Origin: Symsagittifera roscoffensis
Lineage: Eukaryota; Xenacoelomorpha; Acoela; Convolutidae
DNA: 64,000 nucleotides
NCBI RefSeq assembly: GCF_963678635.1
Contig: NC_087068.1
Span: 34,979,436-35,043,435 of the forward strand
Reading direction: 5' to 3'
The position numbers were made by a program, and so were the translations under genes. The notes beneath the pieces are model-generated. The model was not told the DNA's origin, did no database searches, and saw only the letters and a list, made by a program, of their open reading frames with translations. Shown here piece by piece: positions 44,130-54,995 of this stretch. Position 1 is the stretch's first letter. Each line of letters begins with the position of its first letter.

Positions 44130-44699
44130 TGGCTGCTGCTATGTGTCAAGCTCTTCTCAGCTTTCATTCAGGTTATCGTAAGAATTCGCTAACTTCTTTC
44201 GTTTCCAGTGATTTTTACGAAAAATACACAGTAACCCAAAAGTATTGTGTGTCTAGCCACAATTCATTATGTTCATTGGAGATTTGTAACTTCAATTTGT
44301 TTTTAATAGTAGCATCTCGTAGCGAAATTCTGCTGAGATTAGAAAAATATGTACACATATATTAAGAAATTGACTGTGTACACTATGTTCAAACACAGAT
44401 TCCATTCAAGTATTGTTACATCAAACGGAGAAGTACTCAATCAACTTACTCGAGCAGTTCAACATAATTTACGTTGAAAAGGAGCCAAAAAGATGCCTAG
44501 TTTTGTAAAGAAACGACTGATTGGGAAAAATTCAGAAAGCTTGATTTTTTGTTCTAACCAGAATCTTGCTTCAACACAAACTCATGGTTCAGCGTTTCTG
44601 GACAGAATTCAAAAAGTTCAAAAATCAAAATATGAATCTGATGTGTTGAAGATTATTGATTGTTTTATTGATTGTCACGGTTCTGTGCATAGTGCGTAG
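44130..44699 (+). pseudogene. Plus-strand ORF pair of head-to-head module, copy 5
   Basis: The first frame (44009-44365) contains MAAAMCQALLSFHSGYRKNS and ends YVHIY. The second (44493-44699) starts MPSFVKKRLIGKNSESLIFC and stops early after DCHGSVHSA, because a GTGC duplication shifts the frame before the DYVSF end. Confidence 0.4.
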
Positions 44700-44789
44700 T
44701 GATTATAAAAGCTTTGTGATAGAATAATCAACTGTTTTTAAATGTTATCTGAGTAGTTTGCCCTGATTAGTCTTTAAAAACTAATTTTT

Positions 44790-44960
44790 GAGTCAAGAAC
44801 ACTAATTCAAAGGCAAAGAAAACCCAATTTACAACCAAATGGGAAACTTTAATAAATGTGTAAAAAGACAAAAATTGAGTTAGTTTTCGAGATCGTTGTC
44901 GGCTTCTTTTTTATGCACCACACCATGTCACACCATGTTTTTTTCTCAACAGGGCTAATT
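44790..44960. other. Unique insertion between modules
   Basis: About 170 bases (caaaggcaaagaaaacccaa ... caccacaccatgtcacacca) interrupt sequence that is continuous at the equivalent junctions near 28.47 and 40.98 kb. No terminal repeats were identified. Confidence 0.5.
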
Positions 44961-44975
44961 TATCCTATTCATCAT

Positions 44976-45470
44976 TCAATTTTCTTTCTTGAACCTTCTA
45001 TCACAAATTGTTTCATTTTTTTGCCAACCATGTAGGGAAATTCTTAAGGGACTGGAACACTTGTTCGGATCTCTGTAGAAGATTTCAAAATCAACCAGTT
45101 CTTTAAAAATAGTAATTTGTAGTAAATTTTTCGTTTGTAGGCAAATGAAAGATTTTTTCGTATCCCAGATCCACAAACTCATCAGTATATTTTTCGTTTC
45201 AATCATATGAAAACCCGTACTTTTTTTCGAAGGTGACTTAGACGTAGCCAATTATTTTCTATATTCTCTATTTCTCTCAATCGCGTTCTCTCCATTCTGA
45301 AAGATATGCGATAATTTGACCACTAGCCTGGGAGATTTTATGAATTGTGAGAATCTTGACAGTTTCGGTTCCAATTGCAAACTGGATAAAGTAACTCATC
45401 CGTTCTATCGTGATTGGTTTCAACTTTTGAGAAATGTCTCTGTTTTTTTTGAAAATATAACTCATGTTGA
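44976..45470 (-). pseudogene. Unidentified tract C, copy 5
   Basis: 45277-45465 reads LKPITIERMSYFIQFAIGTE then VKILTIHKISQASGQII. 44976-45251 reads on in a second frame to KELVDFEIFYRDPNKCSSPL. The frames meet at about 45.26 kb. Confidence 0.42.
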
Positions 45471-46170
45471 TAGAAAGAACTGAACCGTTGGAATTTTTTC
45501 AAAAAAAAATTAAATAAAAAATTGTCAGCTGTAGGTTCTGCTGACCTTCTCTAAGAAGATCTGAACTCATTCAGAAATTTTTCAACACTTGGTTGACTTT
45601 AATTGTTTATAAAGGGTTTTGTTGAATAAGAATTTTTTGTTGACATGAAGCTAATTTTGAAAGGTATTTCAAATCGGAATAATTTACTTGGAATTTTTTC
45701 CTAATAATGACAACCTTGGTTGAGTATCTTTAATTAGATTTGAAGAACTAGCAAATTAAGTAAATCCAACATTTTGTTCATCAATTTCATCACCTTAGAG
45801 TTTGTTCTGGAATTCTGATTGGTTAAATTTTTAATGGAATTTTCTAGAATTTAGAAGATTCAGAAAAATCTGAAAGTTAAGGTGTAATGACTTCTAATAA
45901 AATGCGAGGAATTAATCTGTAGATTCTTAAATTTAGAAGATTCTAGAAGTTAATGAATGAAGACGTCAATTAATCTGGTGGAAATGTTCTACAACCTTCA
46001 CTGTTCTATAAATGTAAAAGTATATTGACGTCATTTTCTTAGGTGGAATTACTTTTTTAATGCCTGACTATTCAAAAGACACCTTCCTAGCTCTGTTGAG
46101 AATCATAACAGACCCTCGGATTGGTTTTTTTTTTCATATAATCTTTTTAATGATAATTGAATATTTGTTA

Positions 46171-46386
46171 TTATAATCTTCTCGAAGTTAATTTTTTGTT
46201 CCATCTCGAACAGTTTTTAATATACAAAGCTATACAGTTTTTATTTCGTGTGCCAAACAGTCTCTTGAGAGTTTTTGCAAGATGCTTGAAAAAATCAAAA
46301 TCTTTCGCAAATTCTAAAACACGCCTTGAACTGTTCATATTTTGAATTTTGTTCGGTAAACTGCATGTTTTTCTTGGTTTTTCCAA
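46171..46386 (-). pseudogene. Unidentified tract R ORF, copy 3
   Basis: A 71-codon minus frame with FDFFKHLAKTLKRLFGTRNK and CIALYIKNCSRWNK. Its 3' half is lost by a small insertion near 46190. Confidence 0.38.
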
Positions 46387-46629
46387 AAACTGTGCGAAAT
46401 TCTAACTTTTTTTAATGATTAAGCAAAAAACGAAAAATTTTAAGTAAAAAACATGTTGAATTATTGTCAGAAAAATTTATATACTGGTTAAATTTTTCGC
46501 TATTCCCTATGTTATTACAATTATTTTTTATTGGTTCTGATCAACAGACATGCAAAAATTAGTTTTCTAAGGGGTTAAATTCTTAACACAAACTTCATAT
46601 AAATTGATAATTAACAGCGCAAGAAAAAT

Positions 46630-46995
46630 TATTGAAATTTATTTTGACAATATGCTAAAAGTGTTTCAATTTTTTCTACAAAACGCGAAAAAGGTTTCAT
46701 TATTTTCAACAAAATGCGAAAAGTGTTCACTTTTGCGGCAAATTGGAAAAAGTATTTCAATTTTTGTGACAATATGTGAGAAATGTTTCGTCTTTTTTCG
46801 ACAAAAAGCAAAAAAATTTTCAATTTTTTTGACAAGATGCAAAAAGTGTATCATTTTTTTCGATAAAAAGCGATAATTATTTCAATTTTTTTCGACAATA
46901 TGTGGAAATTGTTTCAATTTTTTCCTATGAAATTCGAAAAATTGTTTCACTTTTTTCTACAAAATGCGAAAAGTGTTTGAGTTTTTTTGACAAAA
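46630..46995. repeat. T-rich ~31-bp minisatellite, array 5
   Basis: About 11 units, diverged more than arrays 2 and 3. Confidence 0.88.
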
Positions 46996-47243
46996 CCATC
47001 TGGTAGATTTTACTTGGGTACAAATATTCTTCTGTTTTTTTCTAATATGAGTGCGAAAACTAATCAAGTTTGTTAACAAGAGTGCGAAATTGGAGCGCTA
47101 CGTTAAGTTGTATTTCAAATGTTTTTCATTCATTTACCCTGAGTTGCTCATCTATTCTCGTGGTTAAAATGAAATTGAAGAAACTAATTAACTACAAATA
47201 ACAAAGTTAATACCAAAAAACTATAATTTACAAAAATACTTAA

Positions 47244-47827
47244 TCAAAGAGCTTTGGAGCAGTAGAAATAATCTGGAGGTTCTCTAAAGAGCGCAGAGCT
47301 GAACGAGGTTCCATCGCTGGTGAATGTTCTGGAGGGGTGTTTTTGTTTTGAGGCGTCATTGTTTCTGAGAAACCCTTCATCTTTTGTGATGGGGTTGTCG
47401 GCTGTTCCTGCTTCCTCCCAAGGAAAGAGGAAGCGTCGACTGGTTAAACCACAAATCTTGAGTGAGGAATCTCGGGGTAGTTCATTCCCAAATGCTCTGT
47501 CACTTCCTCTATCATTTGCTTTGTTCCAAGTTGGTTCTCTGTGATGGGAATTTGCATCATATGATGCTCGTTGAAATTTCTTTGCATCATTTCCACCATG
47601 TGCCAGACTTGGATTGGGATGTCCATCCGTGCCAGGCAAACTCCAGAGACTGTTTCTCGCACTTGAATTTGTACTAGATCAGGCGAAAATTCTACTGAGA
47701 CATGATGTTGCTGTTTTGCACTGAGAAGTTCAGTTTGAGTAATAAGTGAAGTAAAAGATACAGAGTGAAAACAAGAAAAATTTAGAGCTGAGAGAGGGGT
47801 AGCTGATGGTAGATAAGTTGAAATCAA
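47244..47827 (-). CDS. Cassette B, copy 3 (best preserved)
   Basis: A 127-codon minus ORF (47444-47827) reads through SVEFSPDLVQIQVRETVSGV, LARMDIPIQVWHMVEMMQRN and ITENQLGTKQMIEEVTEHLG to IPHSRFVV. It keeps the 14 bases deleted in copies 1 and 2. Downstream, one frame over, a Pro/Ser/Gln-rich tail (SLGRKQEQPTTPSQKMKGF, PPEHSPAMEPRSALRSLENL) ends at ~47244 in TAPKLFD. A single-base shift or a short intron must lie between. Acidic and soluble, no domain recognised. Confidence 0.5.
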
Positions 47828-48009
47828 ATTATTAGGAGCTGAGAGAGGAGGTAGTTGATGGTAGTTTAGTTGTGAAGTATAATAATTTTTAGTTAGGAGT
47901 GAGGGCTACCCTCAACTCGAATGTGTGGGTTCAACCAATCAGACTTGATTTTCCAGATTTGGTCTGTAGACGTGTACAGTCAGATTTCAGCTTCCTCTTA
48001 TGGAGTTTT

Positions 48010-48056
48010 TATATAAAAGTCGTGTCCAATCGGATACAAAATTCGATTTTAGGTAC
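48010..48056 (+). promoter_or_regulatory. CCAAT/TATA promoter-like segment, copy 4
   Basis: TATATAAAAG at 48010-48019 and CCAATCGGA at 48026. The upstream CCAATCAGA of other copies has changed to acagtcaga here. Confidence 0.3.
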
Positions 48057-48140
48057 TTTTTACACATTGTCGTTTCCAATCACAAAAATGTTCATTTTTG
48101 TTCTAGTTGTCGTATCCAAACCCAGGACCCTTTTAATGGC

Positions 48141-48527
48141 CTAAATCTTCCAATTAAGTAAAACAACACACAAAAGCAATCGCAAAAAATAATCACAAAG
48201 TTTTTTGCTGTAAAAATAAGAAAAAATTGCCAATTTAAATATTAAAAGGGAGAAAATTAATACAAGTAGCATTTCCACAACTTTTTTGATCATGTTATTG
48301 AATTTTTTTATGTAATTAATGAGAAATTGTTGATTTTTGAGTAGATAGTCAAGTTCTTTGATTTTGATGATGACTTGAGAGAATAACTCAAAGTTGATGA
48401 GTTTTTCAAAGCAAATCACTGGAAATCTGATTCCAAACCTGATCAAGCAGGATTTTGAGCTTCGAAAATTTTTAAAGAAATGAAGGAATAAAGAGTTTTG
48501 CTGGGCGGTTTTTACAAATTTTGGCAT
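48141..48527 (-). CDS. Extended ORF of the ICFEKLINFEL segment
   Basis: A 128-codon minus ORF, the longest version of this segment: MPKFVKTAQQNSLFLHFFKN, LIRFGIRFPVICFEKLINFE, then a hydrophobic stretch (VVEMLLVLIFSLLIFKLAIF) that could be a membrane helix. The C-terminal part is unique to this copy, because ~100 bases at 48165-48280 are not in the others. Confidence 0.35.
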   Translation of the reverse strand: MPKFVKTAQQNSLFLHFFKNFRSSKSCLIRFGIRFPVICFEKLINFELFSQVIIKIKELDYLLKNQQFLINYIKKFNNMIKKVVEMLLVLIFSLLIFKLAIFSYFYSKKLCDYFLRLLLCVVLLNWKI

Positions 48528-48574
48528 CGGGTAAGGAATAAAAAGAGTCTTTGATCTATTATCATACGATTTTT

Positions 48575-49182
48575 TTCATCAATTTCTAATTTTCGAGAGG
48601 AAACAAAAATTTTCCCCTTGTCAGGTGGAATTCAGCCGTAAATTTAAAACTTTGATACCCAAAACTTGTTTCAAAAATAAACTCTTTGATTGAGTAAGTT
48701 TCTCTAAAGAGACCTTTAGTTAATCGAATAACTCTATTTTGTACAATGAAAACGTCCGAAAAAATATGAAACAAAATAAGATTCAACATCTATTTCATCA
48801 ACAAGAATATCAATTGCATTTTTTTCTTTTTTCTTGTAAAGAAACTCGAGGATTTCAAATAAATTTTCATAGACATTTTTCAATTAATGATTAAAGTTTT
48901 CGAAAAATTATAAACAGTTCAGTTTTAAAAACTGCTGGATTCTGATTGGTTGATTTTCAACAAATAGTGTCACTAAAAGAATACTCACTTCTGATTGGTT
49001 GATTTGCCCACTCAACAGTAAATGAAACTCATTTCATTCTGATTTTCTTTACGTTAAAAGCAATCGTTCTATACTGTGTATAACTACTTGAGTTTAGTTT
49101 AAAAAATTTGAATATTTCAAAGTAACTATGAAAAAACTAAAAAAAAACTTTGGGGTTTTTAAATTCTCCCACTTTTTTTCAG
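48575..49182. other. Spacer before PolB gene
   Basis: A minus frame at 48586-48789 (IRLTKGLFRETYSIKEFIF) is of doubtful status. Two copies of ctgattggttgattt occur at about 48951 and 48993. The segment ends in a strong TTTTTTTCAG acceptor at 49173-49182 just before the PolB start. Confidence 0.4.
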
Positions 49183-52100
49183 ATGCCAGAACTCAACAGT
49201 AATGAAAAAACAAACGCAAGGATTGTGACAAAGGATACAGGAGGTCCAATGTGGCTCGACATCGCAGAAGTTGCGTGCGAATAGTTAGTTTTTGTCCGGA
49301 TTGTAATTATTGTACTTACAGTCAGCAAGAGATGAATTATCACATGGCCGAGAAACATGCTTCATCATCTTCCAAGCAATCAACAGTTTGCTTGCCTTGC
49401 GAGAAGGAATTTCCGAGTTACTATTTGCTCCAACAACATCAAGGAACAGATCATGGAGCGAAACAACGCTCAAAAATCTGCATTGCTCAAAAACATTCCA
49501 ATTGGGTGTCCGGACTCTGTCTTATCCGAACCTATACTAAGAAATCTTTCTTATATTGTCTTTTGTCAAACAAGGACAAGCAACCTTATAAAGATTGCTC
49601 GTGTCTCTTCCGAGCCTTAGCAATCAATATGAATGGACACAAGGAATTTGATTCTCTTAATTGTAGATACTCCACCAAGTTTTCACCAAAGTCTGGACAT
49701 GATCCTAAAAACTTTCGTGGAATTTATATTGAATAATTACCTTTTGTTAAGACATGATCAGATGCAACATCTTTAGGTACGATTTTGACGTACAAGAGGG
49801 AGATTACTTGGGAGAATTGGCACGTCTATGTTTTGGAAGGTTTGACAAAACAGTCAAACTATTGCGATTCAATAATCATATCATTCATTCAAATGATATT
49901 GATTTTTTCTTCTAGCGTTTCCGATGTCCTAGCTGTGACTGTTTTTTCCACAGGTCGAACAGTTTCAACAAACATCTTATGAATTGTAAAGATCGAGTGC
50001 GATACGATTATCCAAAAATTGTGTACACACTTCGAGAAACGGTATTTGAAAAGTTGGACAGTTTCAATATACCAGTTTCGCAAGATTGAGTCGATCTTGC
50101 AAGACTTAGCCATTTTCGATTTTGAGTCAATATGTGTTCCAACAGATGAACTGAAAGCTGCCCAAACAACCTGATAGATGAACCAAATTTTCTTTATAAC
50201 GAGGATCCGCTAAAAACATATTATCGATTTTGTAATCAACATTGAACTTTTGGCTAAGAAAAGTAAGCTCGAATTGAGAACTAAATTTCAAGATGTTGAG
50301 CGGATGCCAAACATTTTCCAATAGATGAATGAAAGTGTCAAAATCATCCAACTGGAAATTTCCAATAGGAAGACGAATGTATAGAGGACACAGAGGTCAA
50401 CCCCATTTTCGAGAATGCAGAAAAATCAGCTGATTGATTTGAAACAAAAACTCGAGAGATACGTTAACACGTTACCTGTATTTGGTATTAACAGTGAAAG
50501 ATAAGATTTAACCTTGATCAAGAACTATCTGATTCCCTACTTAATCAATGATAAGAAGCTAAACCAATGATTATAAAAAGGCTAACAATTTCATATCCTT
50601 CAAGTTTGGAGGCATACAGTTTCTCGATATCAAGAAATGTTTGGGTTGAGCAACATCTCTAGACTCCTTTCTTAAAGCCTACAAAGCCAGTGAGACGAAA
50701 GGTTTTTTCCCTCATGAGTGGTTTGACAGTGCGAAGAAAAAAGAGTTTTCTCCAAACGATGTCTTTTAAGAAACAACCATTAAAAAACAACAACCCTCTT
50801 GACAAAGATTTTAAGGATTATCATAACTTGAGATCAGGTGGACTTGATGAGCAGTAAGCACTGAAAAAACTTCAAATCAAGATAGTACCAGCATCTGGAT
50901 GGGATAATTACAAATATTAACAGGAGATTTGGCAGAAACATGGAATGACTACCTTTAAAGGTTTTCTGCAGTGATAAAAAAACAAAGACGTTGTACCAAC
51001 CCTAGAAGCAAGGCAAAAAATGGTTCAGTTTTATCATCAGAGAGAAGTTGATATGTTAAAACTTGGATATACTCTCCCAAATCTGGCAAATGTTTGTCTG
51101 CACAAATCAACCAACGAAAAATTCTACCCATTTTGAGAGAAAAGCGGCGAGGATATGAAGGGTTGACCAAGAATTGTGTTTACGCGAAAAGCTGTTGTGG
51201 ACGAAACCTTTATCAGGGATTACTTGAATATCTGCAAATCAATCATTGGAATTGAAGCCAGCCAGCTCTATCCCTGTGCACTTTGTCAAGATGTGCCAAC
51301 AGGATTGTACACAAGATGGGAGTTTGATTCCGATTTGCAAAATTTGAGGCTATACATAACCAATCTTGCAATTTTGAGAAGATGGTCATGTCTTACTATC
51401 AAGAAACAAGACCAGAATGCAGATTTGAGAGTTTCAACATATCTGGAAATCAAAATAAAATCGACCGTTTCAATGTAGATGGATATCGCAATCACTGCAA
51501 AACACTGTTTGAATAGGACGCTATTACCACTTCTGTCCCTGTCAGGTGACTCGCCTCTCATTGAGCGATGAAGATATCGAGAGAGAAAACAAAAGGAGAG
51601 AGATGGATGACTTGAGACGGGACATATCGAAGAGATGCGGGAATGTGAGTGGTGGCAAAACTTCAAAACTAACGAAAAAGTTAAGAATCATATCCGATCC
51701 AACATTCCCTACAAAAGACTTCTCTCTACTGAATCTTTCATAAGGAAAATAAGAGATGGTTCCCTTGATGGCTATATTCACTGCGACTTAGTTGTTCCCG
51801 ATGAACTTAAAGCAAAATTTGCTAATTTTCAAAAACACTGAAGTTGGAAGAAAAGATATTGGGGAATATATGCAAATTTATTCCATTGAAAATGATCTTC
51901 TTAAGCATCCCCAGCAAAAGCTAAAATCAAGTTTCAAAGTGGAAAATGGTTTCCTCAATACTCCTCTCTTCAATTTCTATAGAATGTTCAAAAGGCTTAG
52001 AGTGTTCAAAAGTTTACCGCTTTGTATAGTATCTCCGTCGAAATGCTTCACCAAATTTGCTCAGTCAGTTGTTGATGCTAGAAGCGAAGGAGATGAGAAC

Positions 52101-52700
52101 CCTTTATCCGTTGTTGTTGCAGAGACTATGAAACTCTTACGTATTTCATCCTAAAGATGTTGGATAGAAGTATTTGAATGATGAGAAAACAAACAAAGGA
52201 AATAAAGAACCACCCTTCAAATGATTGAACACTATTCAGAAAGGTTTGTACGAGATTGAGTTACTAAAGTCAACAAGTACGCACTGACTGGGAAAACTTG
52301 AGAGAAAATGATTGCAGAACTTCATTTAGAGCAGATTCAAAAACAATTTTTTTCGACGAACATATTTTAGCGTACACAAGAAAGACAATAAACGAGAGCT
52401 TGGGCAGTTTAAAGAAGATTAGAAGTGTACGGAGATGCTATGTTTATGGAGCAAGACTCATTGTTGCAATGACAACAAATGAGACACGATGAAATTTAGA
52501 AGCAAAGGCTTGAACAAAAGAATTCTGTAGGACTCCGGCGATGGTCCTATGGAAAAAAAACAGAAAAGTACTCTACAAAGCACTCAATTTGACTTCAACA
52601 AACAGAAATTTCAGAACTTTTAGTCATATGGTTGCTACATAAGAGCAAACAAAGAAAGGATTGGACCACGAAATACACACAAAACCTTTGAACTTCTAAA
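49183..52700 (+). pseudogene. Zinc-finger/protein-primed family-B DNA polymerase, lineage 1, decayed
   Basis: Begins at ATG 49183 after an acceptor-like TTTTTTTCAG. Zinc fingers come first: RHRRSC, CPDCNYC...H...H, CLPCEKEF...H...H. An N-terminal domain (CSCLFRALAI) follows, then a further finger at ~49.93-50.0 kb (CPSCDCFF...H...C). The exonuclease I motif IFDFESICVP lies at ~50.11 kb. A TSLDSFLKAYKASETK-type block follows at ~50.66 kb. Palm motif A in GIEASQLYP lies at ~51.26 kb with PTGLYTRWEFDS after it. Then come CEWW...NF (51.64 kb) and a late SFRADSK/LCSKTYCC-like region at 52.3-52.5 kb. Dozens of stops and frameshifts are present. Family: DNA polymerase type B as in Polintons and linear plasmids. 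It would replicate an element from a protein primer. Confidence 0.8.
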
Positions 52701-52934
52701 TAACTGATAGTGTAATGGCACTGAATTCAGTATTGATGAACTAACTGTAAACTTATGGTAAAAATTTTTTACGAAGCAGTGATTTTTATACTTTATCTTA
52801 TGAACTATTTTCTTTAAAATTGATTTTTTTCTTGACGTTTCGTTAGTTTTCAGTATAGCCTCAGTTACTTTTGTCATAGTTTCAAACATTAAAAAAAACT
52901 ATAATCAAAACATAAAAATCGTGGGAGTAAGCTA

Positions 52935-53164
52935 AGTTACCTAAGCAAGTACCAGCAAAGTCGAGCTCCAAAAAATTTCTGGTGAGGAGAAAGTGTTCTG
53001 AAATTTACTATCCTACCATCTGAAATTATGAAACCTGTAACCTAAAGACATGGGAAATCTATAGCCTATGTTGATACACAGAGTGCTGACAGGATACTCT
53101 ATAACCTATTTTTTTACATGGGGGTCAGCACCCATCCCCCCATTTCTGCTCACTCTTCTACTTT
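52935..53164 (-). repeat. Right inverted repeat of giant element
   Basis: The reverse complement starts aaagtagaagagtgagcag and aligns with 18180-18412 over its whole length at roughly 75-80% identity by eye. Confidence 0.8.
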
Positions 53165-53170
53165 TGCATC
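53165..53170. repeat. Right 6-bp direct repeat flanking the giant element
   Basis: TGCATC, the same as 18174-18179. Confidence 0.6.
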
Positions 53171-53598
53171 TGCAACTATCAAGATATCCAATTTGCAAAA
53201 ACTTTCGTTTTTGAATTACTATCTCATTTTTCAACTGAATCTTATATTTTTGGGCTTCATTTTCTGAACAGTTGTTCCTTATTTTTCTACTTTTTATTAT
53301 AGCTTTTTAAGCTGATCAAGAAGCGGACTTGAAATCATCAAATAAAACTGTTTTCCAATTGAAATTATTCAAAAAAGTTTGCCGCGCAGCCAGAATCTTT
53401 CTGAGTTTTGAATTTTGTAGTTTAGTGCTGAAATATTAATTGAAGATCTAAACCAGTCTCAAAAAATATGCCAATCTTTGAAAAAAAATGATCGCTACCC
53501 CTCAAAGTTAACAGAAAAAGGTTTGAGGATGTAAGTGAATCGTTTTTCTCAAAATACAAAACCCTTGCACTTAAACTTAAATGAGATCTACAAAGCTT
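53165..53598. repeat. Flank repeat, copy 1
   Basis: Matches 63614-64000 (atctgcaactatcaa, atttgcaaaaa, ttctactttttattata, gcatttaatgaa-like phrases, gatcgctacccctcaaagtt). It begins at the edge of the giant element on the outside. No gene. Confidence 0.8.
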
Positions 53599-54995
53599 AA
53601 AGCTGTAATAAAACCAGTTTTTGGAAAGACAAGTACGTTTCGTCAAAATAGCGGCAAAGTATAACTTTTCCATAACTCTACGAAGTATAACTCTACGTTT
53701 ATGGCTTCTATTCTGTCATTAATCGCAAAACTCTTAGTTTCTAGTCCAGGTCAATTCTCGTTTTTGCTTCTTCAAAACCAGTTTGACTTCAACCTTGAAA
53801 CTTTCATGAATTACTCAGGTAATTTCAACAAACAATGCCGAACTCTACTTCTATCGCGACACCTGTTCCTTGCAAGCAGTGCGGAAAAATTCTGAGCTCT
53901 AAAAGGAATTTGAGAAGACATGAGCAAAATGTTCACAACATCCTTCATTCACCTCCTCCTCAAACTGTTTGCAATGAGTGTCTCGAATCATTTCAGAGTT
54001 TGTCGGAAGCCTGAGAGCACGTTGAGCTGGCATATGACGTGACTTGCAGTAGTCATTGTGTCTATTGCCATAAAAAATTTCCCACTGGGAAAAGCTAACA
54101 ACTGCATCTGCTGAACAAGCACTTATCCGTTTGGGACGGCATTGAGACGACTTCTTCCGTTGACCCAACGAAAACGCGCTCAGCGGGAAATTGCGCCGAT
54201 ACGAACTCAAAGTTGATTTGAGTTCGTCTGAAAGGAGGAAATAGGTGCTCTAATACTGGAAAGGGTCAAAGGGGGCTCGAACAAAGAGCAATTCAATGTG
54301 GGAATGGAGATGATCAAAATTTCCACTGTGCAAGACGGGGGCACTGGAATCTATGATAGGACCATGCTATTTCTAAACACCAAGCCATTGGCAGATTACT
54401 TCGAGGGAACAGCAAGGGATCAGTACTTTGAATTGATTGAGCATATGGTCCATCAAATCTTTTTGTTTTCTTCTCATGGTAGCGGATGGTTTATCGATTG
54501 ATGTGAAAAACATCAAATTAGTTTCGCGGCCTTTTCACAATAAGAGCAGGATCATAACTCGAGCTACCTGAAACACTCATCGCTGCTTATACTCTGCCCA
54601 GACAAATCAACACTAAAGATGACAACCGCTGCTTGCTATACTTCTTTATTGCAGCATATCACAACGCGATTGAGCCGGCCATCTAACCCACATCTAGCCA
54701 TAGAAAACTAATGGGGAATACAAAAAGCCGTTGGTTCTGATGGATATGAACAGATTTGAAAGGCTGAATAGTTGTCAAATCAACGTCTTTCTTTAAGCAA
54801 ACTCTTTTTACCTTTTTAGAATCTGTTTACCTTCTCATTAGTTTTTTTTTTCATTTATACAAAGCCCTTTTTTATTTCACACAAAAAATAGATAAAAAGT
54901 TTAATTTTCTGTTCAAGTTCAACAATGGAAAATTGTTTCCCTTAAGAGCGTCGAGCAGATTCGAGACTAATTTGATTCTGGACATTTTACCGCTG
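53599..54995. repeat. 1.4-kb tandem unit 1
   Basis: Near-identical to the following 54996-56393 (offset 1,397). Only a few substitutions and a 3-base indel (gttacc at ~55521) were noticed. Confidence 0.92.
53835..54720 (+). pseudogene. N-terminal part of a second PolB lineage (three zinc fingers + GSGW domain), copy 1
   Basis: The ATG at 53835 (after aatttcaacaaaca) opens a 59-codon frame. Finger 1 is CKQCGKILSSKRNLRRHEQN then VH. Finger 2 starts CNECLESFQSL and is cut by TGA at 54012. In the same frame finger 3 follows (CVYCHKKF ... HLLNKH), with a further TAA. At 54298-54501 an open frame reads DGGTGIYDRTMLFLNTKPLA and ends SSHGSGWFID. Beyond it, after frame breaks, LPETLIAAYTLPRQ and DDNRCLLYFFIAAYHN appear. 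Zinc fingers followed by GSGW, then LP..., then D-x-x-C-aromatic is the usual N-terminal layout of metazoan PolB-element proteins. Non-functional here. Confidence 0.72.

Larger units (their letters stand above)
18180..53164. mobile_element. Candidate ~35-kb Polinton/Maverick-like element with nested modules
   Basis: Seen directly: ~230-bp imperfect inverted repeats at 18180-18412 and 52935-53164, a flanking 6-bp direct repeat, a left terminus beginning AG, and a decayed zinc-finger/family-B DNA polymerase gene just inside the right end pointing at it. Known: Polintons have long TIRs often starting 5'-AG, 6-bp target duplications and a protein-primed PolB. Inferred: the interval is one giant or repeatedly expanded element. 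Against a canonical Polinton: it is about twice the usual 15-20 kb, and no retroviral-type integrase, FtsK-like ATPase, Ulp1-like protease or capsid gene was recognised. Most of the inside is repeated modules of unknown ORFs. Two nested or adjacent insertions sharing ends remain possible. Confidence 0.55.

Noticed and set aside
23020-44500. UGA recoding, because a TGA precedes MPSFAKK at the same place in several copies
   Set aside because: The copies are duplicates of one ancestor, so a shared stop is not independent evidence. The ATG a few codons later is a simpler start.
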